A stretch of DNA of 34,274 bases from Chloroflexota bacterium (GTDB lineage Bacteria > Chloroflexota > Dehalococcoidia > Dehalococcoidales > UBA5760): NCBI GenBank assembly GCA_015222205.1, contig JADFUW010000006.1:1-34274 (forward strand), written 5' to 3'. A program made the translations under genes and the position numbers. Positions 9,453 to 18,168 of the stretch are shown here, in pieces (position 1 is the first letter of the stretch; every line of letters begins with the position of its first letter). A model generated the notes under the pieces. It worked only from the letters and a program-made list of their open reading frames with translations, was not told where the DNA came from and made no database searches.

Positions 9453-9694
9453 TATTTTTTCTCAGCTATCCGAGCCTCAACGTAGGTAACAAAATCACTG
9501 AAGTTTTTGAATTTCTGAGCATCTTCGTCAGGGATTTCGATACCGAATTCGTCCTCCAAGGCTACCAGTACCTGGACCATATCCAGGGAATCAGCTTTCA
9601 TATCCTGGAAGGTAGACTCAGGGGTAAGGACTTCCCGCTCGCAGTGTACAATCTTGACGACAATATCTTTGATGGTTTCCTCTGTAGTAGACAT
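9452..9694 (-). CDS. acpP: Acyl carrier protein
   Basis: 80 aa, phosphopantetheine site ADSLDMVQVLVALEDEFGIEIPDEDAQ. Confidence 0.97.
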   Translation of the reverse strand: MSTTEETIKDIVVKIVHCEREVLTPESTFQDMKADSLDMVQVLVALEDEFGIEIPDEDAQKFKNFSDFVTYVEARIAEKK

Positions 9695-9706
9695 AAATAG
9701 CTCCTT

Positions 9707-10750
9707 TCACGAATTGATATGTTTTCTAATCTTGCTTAGCTCCGCTTTTAAGCAACTCACCACATTCCTCTCCACAGCCTGCTTAGCTTGCCCTAATTTT
9801 TCAGTTACATCTGCGGCTTGGCTATGGCCATGCATCTTGAGTACCGCGCCATCAATTCCCCAGATAAGACCACCACCAACACTATCAGGTGAAGCTAGCG
9901 ACGCCATCATCTTCTTAGCCTTACCCTTTAGGACCTGATTTACTAGCGGGTAACTTTTCATCTTATCCAAGAAGTAGTTAGCAACAATTTCGCCGCCACT
10001 CTCACTAAGCTTAAAAAGACAGTTACCTACGAAGGCATCACAGACAATGACATTAGCCTGTCCGGTGAGAATTGCACTACCTTCTACGTTGCCGATGAAG
10101 TTCAAGCCGCTCTTTTTCAGTAAAGAATAGGATTCCCGGGCTAATTGATTACCCTTACCCTCTTCCTTACCCACATTTAGTAGGGCTACCGTGGGGTTGG
10201 GAACATCAAGAAACATTCTAGCATAAACGGTGCCTATAACGGCAAAGTTCAGCAGGTGCTGCGGCTTGCAATCCATATTTACCCCAAGGTCAAATATTGC
10301 TGTCTTGGGGGCAATCGTAGAAAGAACCCCGCCGATTATGGGACGGTCTATTCCCTCTATCATACCCAGATGCTGTAGAGCACTGGTAACCAGTGAGCCG
10401 GTAGCGGTAGCCCCAATTAGGGCATCGGCCTCACCGGCTTTCACCATCTTGGTGGCAATGGCTATAGAGGAATTGGGTCTATGGCGGACAGCCAGGGCTG
10501 GATTCTCCTCTTCTCTGATAAAGTCATCCGCATTGACACAGTGAAGGGGTAAGCCGGAGGCATCATATTTAGCTAACTCTGCTTTCAGAATATCTAGGGG
10601 ACCAACTAGTATCGGCTCAATGTCACCCTGCTCGGCAGCAGCTACGGCGCCTTTAACCATTTCTCCAGGGGCATAGTCACCACCCATAGCATCTATGGCT
10701 ATCCTTACCCTCCGCTTAGTCTCTGCCATAAAGTGTCTCCCCTTCTTCAC
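9707..10750 (-). CDS. plsX: Phosphate acyltransferase PlsX; the true start may be the internal Met at MAETKRRVRIAIDAMGGDYAPGE
   Basis: IAIDAMGGDYAPGEMVKGA, ALLNVGKEEGKGN, VCDAFVGNCLFK motifs; directly upstream of acpP. Confidence 0.96.
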   Translation of the reverse strand: MKKGRHFMAETKRRVRIAIDAMGGDYAPGEMVKGAVAAAEQGDIEPILVGPLDILKAELAKYDASGLPLHCVNADDFIREEENPALAVRHRPNSSIAIATKMVKAGEADALIGATATGSLVTSALQHLGMIEGIDRPIIGGVLSTIAPKTAIFDLGVNMDCKPQHLLNFAVIGTVYARMFLDVPNPTVALLNVGKEEGKGNQLARESYSLLKKSGLNFIGNVEGSAILTGQANVIVCDAFVGNCLFKLSESGGEIVANYFLDKMKSYPLVNQVLKGKAKKMMASLASPDSVGGGLIWGIDGAVLKMHGHSQAADVTEKLGQAKQAVERNVVSCLKAELSKIRKHINS

Positions 10751-10761
10751 CGATAGTAGTG

Positions 10762-11187
10762 TTACTGAAGTTTAACTACGGCTCCACCCGTAATTACAAC
10801 CTCTCCCTTCTGATTGCAGCACTCTAGGCTGCAATTTACGTATGAGATACCCTCTTTGAACTCAATGGAATCAATCTTGCCGCTGGTAGTTATAGTATCC
10901 TGCGGGCGGGCGGCGGCTTTGAAGCGCACGGAAAGCTTACCCCCCTCTAGCCAGCTCTTGCCAAAGGCTTTGGTCATCATCTCCGACGCATAGGCTAGAA
11001 TGAGCATACCGTGGGCAATGGTACCACCCAGAGGGGTTTTAGCGGCGAAGGTTTCGTCGATGTGGATGGGATTAAAATCACCACTTGCCTCGGCATACAG
11101 GTTAATTTCCTGCTGCGTGACATGCTTTACCACTGAGGGCAAGCTATCACCCTGGTGAATATCTGAGGGCTTTAGTTTCTCGTTCAA
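10762..11187 (-). CDS. MaoC-like hotdog dehydratase (catalytic, HadB-like)
   Basis: YAEASGDFNPIHIDETFAAKTPLGGTIAHGMLILAYASEM is the canonical hydratase 2 motif. Confidence 0.88.
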   Translation of the reverse strand: MNEKLKPSDIHQGDSLPSVVKHVTQQEINLYAEASGDFNPIHIDETFAAKTPLGGTIAHGMLILAYASEMMTKAFGKSWLEGGKLSVRFKAAARPQDTITTSGKIDSIEFKEGISYVNCSLECCNQKGEVVITGGAVVKLQ

Positions 11188-11211
11188 AGCAGGTATTCCT
11201 CCCCTAAATTC

Positions 11212-11634
11212 CTAGTCTGGCGCGGCTATGGTGGCTTTTCCGGTCAAGACCTTCTCTCCATCTTGGTTCAGAGCGTTGATTTCAAGCACGATGAGGTTCA
11301 GTCTACCGCGCTCCAGCTTTTGGGCTATCTTACCGCTACAGCTTATAGTAGTACCGATGGGCACTAACTTGAGGAATTCAAGCTCCTGGGAGGCATGTAT
11401 CGAGCCCGGAGGTACCGTAAACGATTGCGATGATGCAGTCATAGTGCATGCTGCTATAGCTAGGGGAGGGACGATTCCCGATTTCAGGATATCCGGCTGC
11501 TCGCCCACCGCTTCCAGATACTTAGTTATAACCGAGGCACTCAGTTCATAGCTGACTGAGGGAAACTCATAACCTATAGGTAATTGCTTAAAGCTCACCG
11601 GTGAGCTATTACTCTCTTTATTCTTCATCCACAA
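11212..11634 (-). CDS. MaoC N-terminal-domain-like hotdog protein (probable HadA/HadC-like partner subunit)
   Basis: 140 aa; YEFPSVSYELSASVITKYLEAVGE....PPLAIAA....PPGSIHASQELEFLKLVPIGTTISCSGKI; adjacent to the catalytic MaoC gene. Confidence 0.75.
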   Translation of the reverse strand: MWMKNKESNSSPVSFKQLPIGYEFPSVSYELSASVITKYLEAVGEQPDILKSGIVPPLAIAACTMTASSQSFTVPPGSIHASQELEFLKLVPIGTTISCSGKIAQKLERGRLNLIVLEINALNQDGEKVLTGKATIAAPD

Positions 11635-11787
11635 GCCCTAGCGAGTTAAAAATGAAGCCTTTGGGGAACGGCATACTAGCCTATTTAGGATTTCCTGTAA
11701 CTATAAACTACATCCCGCCTGGATGTCAAGTGTTACGGGTCTTGCTACCCCGAGCAGGTTTGTTATTATCTGTTTGGCAACTGGTAA

Positions 11788-12450
11788 CTAGCGGGCAATG
11801 TGGTAGAGGGCTACCCCCCATCTTCGCGAGTGAGTTTTCTTTAATTGGTTTAGGTGTTTTTGAAACGCTACTGAGGTAATATCTTCGGTGGACAGCACCA
11901 AAGCGTCCTCTTTATCGTCGGTATAATAGCCCTGGCGTACACCTACCTGGGCAAAGCCATACTTGTAATATAGACCCTGAGCCGCGATGTTAGAAGCACG
12001 TACTTCTAGAGTAAGGATATGAGCATTTAGCTCCATAGCCAGGCTTATCATGGATATGAGCAGGAGTTCGCCTATTCCCTGTCGGCGGTAGCTTTGACGC
12101 ACGGCAATATTGGTTATGTGGGCTTCGTCAGCCATCATCCAGAAGCCAGCAAAGCCAACAATGTATTGTCTATCGGTTGGGGATGGCTCTTCAATGCTCG
12201 GGATGCGGTTATGGTTAAAAAACTGCCCTACCCTGGATACCAGGCTGGGGAGGCTTTTCCCTGGAGTGACTGTTACCGCGGGCTCCCCAGCGGTTTTACT
12301 TTCCTCATAGGCGACAATATAATGAGCCAACCAGGTTTGTAGCTCACGCTCATAGTTCGCTGGAGGCCACATAGTAGGGAAGGCTTCGTGGTCAATCTCA
12401 GTGATTAGGGTAACATCCTCCCTGTGCATCAGGCGTACATAGTAAGGCAA
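11788..12450 (-). CDS. rimI: Ribosomal protein S18-alanine N-acetyltransferase (GNAT)
   Basis: ADEAHITNIAVRQSYRRQGIGELLLISMISLAMELNAHILTLEVRASNIAAQGLYYKYGFAQVGVRQGYYTDDKEDALVL. Confidence 0.88.
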   Translation of the reverse strand: MPYYVRLMHREDVTLITEIDHEAFPTMWPPANYERELQTWLAHYIVAYEESKTAGEPAVTVTPGKSLPSLVSRVGQFFNHNRIPSIEEPSPTDRQYIVGFAGFWMMADEAHITNIAVRQSYRRQGIGELLLISMISLAMELNAHILTLEVRASNIAAQGLYYKYGFAQVGVRQGYYTDDKEDALVLSTEDITSVAFQKHLNQLKKTHSRRWGVALYHIAR

Positions 12451-12703
12451 GTTCCTGTTCCCTTCAAGGTAAGTCTAGCTTTGGGTATTATTTTAGCACA
12501 TTCTATTTCGTAATAGCATAGCCGGGGGCACGTGCTAAAATGCTCTCCAAGGTCTTAATTTTTGATTAAGAAAGTAGGGTGGCTAGGTAATCTCTACTAT
12601 GCTTAGCCAAGGACTGAAGCCCTATCTTTTTATCACTCCTTTCGTTATACTTTATGCACAGGGTAATACCCATAATTATCGGTAAAAAGCAGGGGGTTAT
12701 CAG

Positions 12704-13237
12704 GTGCAAGATGAGGAGAGTCTCGTCCGACGAGCAAAGCAGCGTGACGAGGAGGCTTTTACCCAGTTGTATGAGGAGTATTTCGATAAGATTTATCGCT
12801 ATGTAACCCTCAGAGTAGGAGACAGGATGGAGGCGGAGGATATAACCCAGCAGGTTTTCCTCAATGCCATCAAGGCTATCTCCTCTTTCAGGTGGAAGGG
12901 TGTTCCCTTTTCTGCCTGGCTGTTCCGTATTGCCCACAATCAGGTTGTTGACTACTTGAGAAAGAAGGCAAAGCGGGCTACGGTTGTTTTTGAGGAGTCT
13001 CTGTTAACCAGTGATGATGACCCACAGTTAGTGTTTGAGCATAAGCTGGATATTAAGCGGTTGGTCTCGGCAACTAAAAAACTGACCCCAGCACAGCAGG
13101 AGGTTATTTCTCTTCGTTTTGCTGGTGAGATGTCTGTTGCCCGAGTAGCTGAGGTTATGGGTAAGAGTGAGGGGGCGGTAAAGGCATTACAGCATAGCGC
13201 CATAGTAGCCCTGCGTAGAGTATTATCGGTGGCATAG
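12704..13237 (+). CDS. RNA polymerase sigma-70 family factor, ECF type (GTG start)
   Basis: Region 2 FTQLYEEYFDKIYRYVTLRVGDRMEAEDITQQVFLNAIKAI....PFSAWLFRIAHNQVVDYLRKK; region 4 LTPAQQEVISLRFAGEMSVARVAEVMGKSEGAVKALQHSAIVALRRVL. Confidence 0.95.
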   Translation: MQDEESLVRRAKQRDEEAFTQLYEEYFDKIYRYVTLRVGDRMEAEDITQQVFLNAIKAISSFRWKGVPFSAWLFRIAHNQVVDYLRKKAKRATVVFEESLLTSDDDPQLVFEHKLDIKRLVSATKKLTPAQQEVISLRFAGEMSVARVAEVMGKSEGAVKALQHSAIVALRRVLSVA

Positions 13238-13242
13238 AGTAA

Positions 13243-14175
13243 ATGAAGAAGAGTAGTGATTTTGAGAACATCCTGGATGCCTGTCTGGAGCGTCTGGTTA
13301 AGGGTGAGACTGTAGAGCAGTGCCTTGAGAGCTATCCTGAGCTGGCAGTCCAGCTTGAGCCACTGCTTCGGACAGCTCAAGCAGCCAGGGAGGTGTCAGC
13401 CATCCTACCCCGTGCTGAGTTTAAGGCTAGAGCTAGGTACGAGTTCCGCTCGGCACTGCAGGCAGCAACGACCAAGAGAAGATTACCCTTGTTTGGCTTA
13501 AGACGAGGGTGGGTTATGGCATTAATGATAGTCAGTATTCTTTTGGTATCTGGAGGAGGTACGGCAGCGGCGGCTAGTAACAGTATGCCCGATAGTCGCC
13601 TCTACCCGGTGAAACTAGCCACTGAGCAGGTGCAGCTAGCCCTAACCCCCTCTGATATGGGCAAGGCAAGGCTGTGTACTGTGCTGGCTGATAAGAGAAT
13701 AGCCGAGATAATCTATATGGCGGATAAGGGTGATGCCCAATGTGTAGAGGTCATTACCCAGCGCTTGGACGAGCGTTTGACAGAGCTGACAATGTTGGTT
13801 TCAGCCTCGGAGGCAGGTGATACTCCGCAGGTACTGACCGAGGTGCCAGCAGAGCCACCATCTGAATTGCCGGAGGAGTCAACGGTGGCACCCCCTGTGC
13901 CGTCTGAGGAGGTAGAAACGGTACCAGTGCCAGCACCTGTGCCGTCTGACAAGGCTATAGATGACAGTAATAAGGGTGATAGTAATAAGGATGACCATGC
14001 CAAGAACAATAACCGGGCTAAACTGAGGGTGGCGGTGGCAGTTTATGCTGCTGACCACCCAGCCGCTCTCCGCGCTGAGTTGAGAAGGGTCCCAGCCTCG
14101 GTAAGACCAGCCCTGCGCCGGGCAATTTCTGTATCGGAAGCGGGCTATAAAAAAGCCTTGGCTGCTCTGGATTAG
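13243..14175 (+). CDS. DUF5667-like membrane protein, probable anti-sigma or ECF partner
   Basis: Starts 5 bp after the sigma gene; N-terminal LERLVKGETVEQCLESYPELAVQLEPLLRTAQAAREV; one TM segment; AAASNSMPDSRLYPVKLATEQVQLALT (DUF5667-like); Pro/Glu-rich linker. Confidence 0.75.
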   Translation: MKKSSDFENILDACLERLVKGETVEQCLESYPELAVQLEPLLRTAQAAREVSAILPRAEFKARARYEFRSALQAATTKRRLPLFGLRRGWVMALMIVSILLVSGGGTAAAASNSMPDSRLYPVKLATEQVQLALTPSDMGKARLCTVLADKRIAEIIYMADKGDAQCVEVITQRLDERLTELTMLVSASEAGDTPQVLTEVPAEPPSELPEESTVAPPVPSEEVETVPVPAPVPSDKAIDDSNKGDSNKDDHAKNNNRAKLRVAVAVYAADHPAALRAELRRVPASVRPALRRAISVSEAGYKKALAALD

Positions 14176-14258
14176 GTCGAAACTTTTCAAAAATTACCTC
14201 GGATAGCAGCTAACTAAATGATAATTTTCTCTTTATAATTTTAGGTGGAGGGATAAAA

Positions 14259-14690
14259 ATGAAATCAAAGCTAATCTTAATGGGTAGTCTAGCAGTCATC
14301 TCGCTCTGCTTCTTTGGTTGTTCCCCAGTCCCAAAGCAGGTATCTGTGGAGGCTTCCTGTGATGACTTTTATGAACATCAGGTTATTAGCCAAGAAGTGG
14401 AGGTTGCTGTTGACGGCTTATTGACAGTAACCTTGTGCTCCAATCCGTCAACAGGCTTTCAGTGGGAGTCGGCACAAATTAGTGGCCAGGCTGTATTACA
14501 GCAACCGGACCATAAATTCGTGTCCCCTGAAAGCGAACTGCCACCTCCTCCCGGTACTCCCAGCCAAGAAGTGTGGACTTTCCAGGCACTCAACAAAGGT
14601 ACGAGCACCATATCTATGGAGTATAGCCGGCCTTGGGAGGGTGGTGAGAAAGCAGAGTGGACTTTCGTCCTGACCGCAGTTGTTAAGTAG
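14259..14690 (+). CDS. Chagasin-like (I42 family) protease-inhibitor lipoprotein
   Basis: Lipobox LCFFGC; NPSTGFQWE and SRPWEGGEKAEWTFVLTAVV match chagasin loops NPTTG and RPW. Confidence 0.82.
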   Translation: MKSKLILMGSLAVISLCFFGCSPVPKQVSVEASCDDFYEHQVISQEVEVAVDGLLTVTLCSNPSTGFQWESAQISGQAVLQQPDHKFVSPESELPPPPGTPSQEVWTFQALNKGTSTISMEYSRPWEGGEKAEWTFVLTAVVK

Positions 14691-14825
14691 GGTGCTACAA
14701 ATAGAGCCAGGTTAATCCAAACTCTGACGAAAATCCGTAGATGGCAACTAACTAAATGATAATTTTGCCGTTATAACTTTAGTGAAGCGAAATTTTCTAG
14801 TAGGAGTAGTAGGAGGAGGTAGGAA

Positions 14826-15608
14826 GTGAAAAAGAGGTGGTTGTGGGTTATAGGACTGGCACTGGTTGTGCCAATAGTTGCTTTGTGTGGTTGTAGTCCT
14901 GGTGTTACGAGATGGGCTAATATGCCTTCAAGCATGCCCTCGCCTCTGCAGGTTAGCCTGGATGGTCAGCAAGCAGGGATTTGGGTCACTGGGCAGGGTA
15001 AGGTGATGGCTACCCCTGATATTGCTATCTTGAGGCTTGGTATTGAGGTGCAGGAGGCGACAGTGGCTGAGGCTCAGGCCGAAGCGGCGGAGGCTATGGA
15101 TAGGGTGATGACCGCTCTAAAGGATAACGAAATAGACGAGAAGGATATTCAAACCCAGTATTTTAACATCCGCAAGGTAACCAGATGGGACGAGTACAAA
15201 GACCAAGAGATTGTCATTGGCTACCGGGTAACTAATATGGTGAGTGCCAAGATAAGGGATATAGATAATGCTGGTGCCATTATTGATGCTGTTGCTGTAG
15301 CTGGGGGAGACCTCACCCGCATTGACAGTATTGGTTTTTCTATTGATGACCCGTCAGCCTACTATGAAGAGGCCAGGGAGAAAGCGGTGGCGGATGCTAA
15401 AGCCAAAGCCGAGCAACTGGCAAGCCTGGCCGGGGTCAAGCTGGGTAAGCCAACCTATATCTCTGAGGGTATTTCATATCCTCCGCCTGTCTACCGAGAG
15501 GCAATGATAGACATGCCAGTACCAGCACCAGTGTCCGAGACAGCAATCAGCCCTGGAGAGATGGAGATTAGTCTCAGCGTTCAGATAGCTTACGCGATTC
15601 TAGGTTAG
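14826..15608 (+). CDS. SIMPL (DUF541) domain lipoprotein
   Basis: Lipobox VALCGC; VTGQGKVMATPDIAILRLGIEVQEATVAEAQAEAAEAMDRVMTALKDNEIDEKDIQTQYFNI; YRVTNMVSAKIRDIDNAGAIIDAVA; AREKAVADAKAKAEQLASLAGVKLG. Confidence 0.93.
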   Translation: MKKRWLWVIGLALVVPIVALCGCSPGVTRWANMPSSMPSPLQVSLDGQQAGIWVTGQGKVMATPDIAILRLGIEVQEATVAEAQAEAAEAMDRVMTALKDNEIDEKDIQTQYFNIRKVTRWDEYKDQEIVIGYRVTNMVSAKIRDIDNAGAIIDAVAVAGGDLTRIDSIGFSIDDPSAYYEEAREKAVADAKAKAEQLASLAGVKLGKPTYISEGISYPPPVYREAMIDMPVPAPVSETAISPGEMEISLSVQIAYAILG

Positions 15609-15683
15609 TTAGAGATAATTTTAGCTTTATCGTGATAGCTTAAATCATTAGCAAGATTAAATTAGCTGGAAGGGGATAAAACC

Positions 15684-16439
15684 ATGAGAATTTGGAAAGT
15701 AGCTGGAGTCTCGGTGCTGGCTCTTGGTTTGGTGTTAGGTCTAGCGTTGCCGGCGCTGGCAGCGCCCCCAGATTGGGCACCATCGAAGGCAGACCATGTG
15801 CTGCCTAAATTATTGAGGGGTGAAGTAATCGAGGTTGAAGTAATCGAGGTTGACGAAGGCGAAACATTCTTTATTATTCAGTCCCACGGGCAGGAGGTTA
15901 CCATATCGGTTGACGGCGATAATACCCAGTACTTCAAAGTGTCGGTACCTCGGAGAGTTGTCCCTTTAGCCAAACACCAATTGGGGCTGGTAGAGCAAGT
16001 CCAGGAAAACTCGGGGCTGAGGCAGCAGGCTCAAGCAAGATTGGAGCTAAGACTGGAGAGTCAGGAGGGACTTGGGCTTGGAGGATGGCTTCGCCCCTTT
16101 GGTCAAGAGGCTAGTTTTGATAATATTGCCGTTGGGAGCAGGGTCGTGGTGCGAACGGTGCCAGGAGAAGATAACCCGTTGGCTAAACTGGTATTTATTG
16201 TTGAGCCAACCGAATGTGGGCACGTCTTGGGTACGATTACCGATATTTCATCAGGAGATAAGACTATCACTGTAGCCCCGGCTGATGGTGGTGATGATGT
16301 TGTCTTAAGCTATGGTGATAGGACTCACTTTATCCTCCGTGGCGTTCCGGGACTGGAGGGGGGTGAGTTAGTGCGTGTCGTTTATGACGAGGAGAAAATG
16401 GCCAAGGTAGTGTCTATGGTGGTAGAGGACCTGGACTAG
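15684..16439 (+). CDS. Secreted DUF5666-like beta-barrel protein
   Basis: Signal peptide VSVLALGLVLGLALPALAA; two copies of a GxVxxI...TITV-type beta domain (LLRGEVIEVEV...; VLGTITDISSGDKTITVAPADGGDDVVLSYGDRTHFILRG). Confidence 0.6.
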   Translation: MRIWKVAGVSVLALGLVLGLALPALAAPPDWAPSKADHVLPKLLRGEVIEVEVIEVDEGETFFIIQSHGQEVTISVDGDNTQYFKVSVPRRVVPLAKHQLGLVEQVQENSGLRQQAQARLELRLESQEGLGLGGWLRPFGQEASFDNIAVGSRVVVRTVPGEDNPLAKLVFIVEPTECGHVLGTITDISSGDKTITVAPADGGDDVVLSYGDRTHFILRGVPGLEGGELVRVVYDEEKMAKVVSMVVEDLD

Positions 16440-16469
16440 CTGAGTGAGTCACTTAGAGGGCTTTACTAT

Positions 16470-16504
16470 GAGGGAATCTCGGCGGGAGGTTCCCTCTTTA
16501 TTTT
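16470..16504 (+). terminator. Rho-independent terminator downstream of the 15684-16439 CDS
   Basis: GAGGGAA-N13-TTCCCTC followed by TTTATTTT. Confidence 0.75.
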
Positions 16505-16944
16505 GCCCACATTCCACGGCTGGCCTGTCTGGCTGCTGTCTCTAGTTCCTCTAGATAGCCCTGGTATTTTATGTCGGGGGGATAGGCTTTTGCCTGGGCT
16601 AACCCCTGAGTTACCAGTTCGGCATTGACGAATATATCATCAACATAAACATAGCGCAGTAGCCGGCCGTATTTATCGGTCTCAGATATATCTCGCTCCA
16701 GACGGACTACCTTGCCTTCTACCAGCTGGCGATTAGCCTGCCACGCCTCTAAACCGAAGTCTTCTATCTTCGGGTAGGTCTCAGGGGTGTCAATACCAAT
16801 ATATCTTACCCGATAGCCACCTTCGATAGTAATAGTATCACCATCAATTACCTGAGTAACCCTAGCTATGCCGGGTGGTGAACTGCAGCCACATAAGGGT
16901 AAGAGAATAAGGATAGTAGCCAGAAACCAGATTTTCTTGGTTAT
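16498..16944 (-). CDS. Thermonuclease (SNase)-like lipoprotein with non-canonical start; absent from the ORF track
   Basis: Manual reverse-strand translation from ATA: (I/M)TKKIWFLATILILLPLCGCSSPPGIARVTQVIDGDTITIEGGYRVRYIGIDTPETYPKIEDFGLEAWQANRQLVEGKVVRLERDISETDKYGRLLRYVYVDDIFVNAELVTQGLAQAKAYPPDIKYQGYLEELETAARQASRGMWAK*. SNase signatures VIDGDTI, RYIGIDTPE, DKYGRLLRYVYV; lipobox LPLCGC. Confidence 0.85.
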   Translation of the reverse strand: MTKKIWFLATILILLPLCGCSSPPGIARVTQVIDGDTITIEGGYRVRYIGIDTPETYPKIEDFGLEAWQANRQLVEGKVVRLERDISETDKYGRLLRYVYVDDIFVNAELVTQGLAQAKAYPPDIKYQGYLEELETAARQASRGMWAK

Positions 16945-16980
16945 ATCACCCTACCCCCTTTCAAGCGCTCGGCTATTTCT

Positions 16981-18045
16981 TTAAAGTAGGGTTGGCTGAG
17001 GCGGTTTTCCCTTATTATAGGGTAGGCCAAGGTGCTTGTAAGCCAGTGGGGTAGCTAACCGGCCGCGGGGGGTTCTATCCAGAAAACCCAACTGCAAGAG
17101 GTAGGGTTCGTAGACATCCATAATAGTGTCGGCTTCCTCACTGATTGAGGCGGCAATAGTCTCCAGCCCCACCGGGCCACCATTAAACTTGTCAATAATA
17201 GTATGCAGGAGCTTATGGTCTATTTCATCTAAGCCTATGGGGTCGACTTCCAGCTTACCCAGTGCCTCAACTGCCACTGATTGAGTGGCGGTACCATCAG
17301 CCATTACCTGGGCGTAGTCTCTGACTCGTTTAAGCAGTCGGTTGGCCACACGAGGTGTACCCCTAGCCCGTTGAGCTATCTCCTCTAAGCCCTTGTCTTC
17401 GGCTTTTACCCCAAGAATGCGTGCTGAGCGCTTGAGGATGGCTTCAATAGATGTCTGGTCGTAGAAATCGAGGCGGTAGACAGCACCAAAGCGGTCTCGT
17501 AGGGGTGGACTTAGCAAGGCAAAGCGGGTAGTGGCTCCAATGAGGGTGAAGTTAGGCAGGTTTATTCTCAGGTTCTTGGCACCTGGTCCCTTACCGATAA
17601 TAATGTCCAGAGCAAAGTCTTCCATAGTCGGATATAGCATCTCCTCTACTGTCCGGTTGAGGCGGTGAACCTCGTCGATAAAGAGTACATCCTGAGGGCG
17701 AAGGTTAGTTAGGATAGCGGCCAAGTCTCCGGTACGTTCTACTGCTGGGCCAGAGGTAATCTTGATGTTAGCCCCTATCTCCGAGGCGATGATGTGAGCC
17801 AGGGTAGTCTTACCCAGACCAGGCGGCCCATAGAGTAGTATGTGGTCTAGGGCCTCACCTCTATTTTTGGCGGCGGTGATGGCGATGCTCAGATTTTCCT
17901 TGATTCTTGCCTGCCCCACGAAGTCAGCCAAACGCCGGGGCCTTAGGCTACTGTCAAGTGATGTGTCATCAGCGCTGAGTTTACTAGATACGATACGATT
18001 TACTGTCGTCTCACCCATTAGATTTCTGTTTATCTCTTCCCTCAT
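16981..18045 (-). CDS. ruvB: Holliday junction branch migration DNA helicase RuvB
   Basis: [79 protein letters not shown]. Confidence 0.98.
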   Translation of the reverse strand: MREEINRNLMGETTVNRIVSSKLSADDTSLDSSLRPRRLADFVGQARIKENLSIAITAAKNRGEALDHILLYGPPGLGKTTLAHIIASEIGANIKITSGPAVERTGDLAAILTNLRPQDVLFIDEVHRLNRTVEEMLYPTMEDFALDIIIGKGPGAKNLRINLPNFTLIGATTRFALLSPPLRDRFGAVYRLDFYDQTSIEAILKRSARILGVKAEDKGLEEIAQRARGTPRVANRLLKRVRDYAQVMADGTATQSVAVEALGKLEVDPIGLDEIDHKLLHTIIDKFNGGPVGLETIAASISEEADTIMDVYEPYLLQLGFLDRTPRGRLATPLAYKHLGLPYNKGKPPQPTLL

Positions 18046-18168
18046 TAACTCTTGATACTTAATCTCATTATATCATATCTTTAATCCTAGCCGTGTTGCG
18101 ATGCGAAGAAACTCAAGTTTACCATTATGCCATTAAATAAGAGCCGGGAGACTCTGTGAAATATGCTC

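Noticed and set aside
12566-12937. 123-aa minus-strand ORF overlapping the ECF sigma gene
   Set aside because: Mostly antisense to a confident CDS and has no recognisable domain.
13860-13950. Pro/Glu-rich GTGCC/CCAGCACC repeats in the DUF5667 gene, echoed in the SIMPL C-terminus (VPAPVP)
   Set aside because: Looks like low-complexity linker sequence; no regular repeat unit or evidence of recombination.
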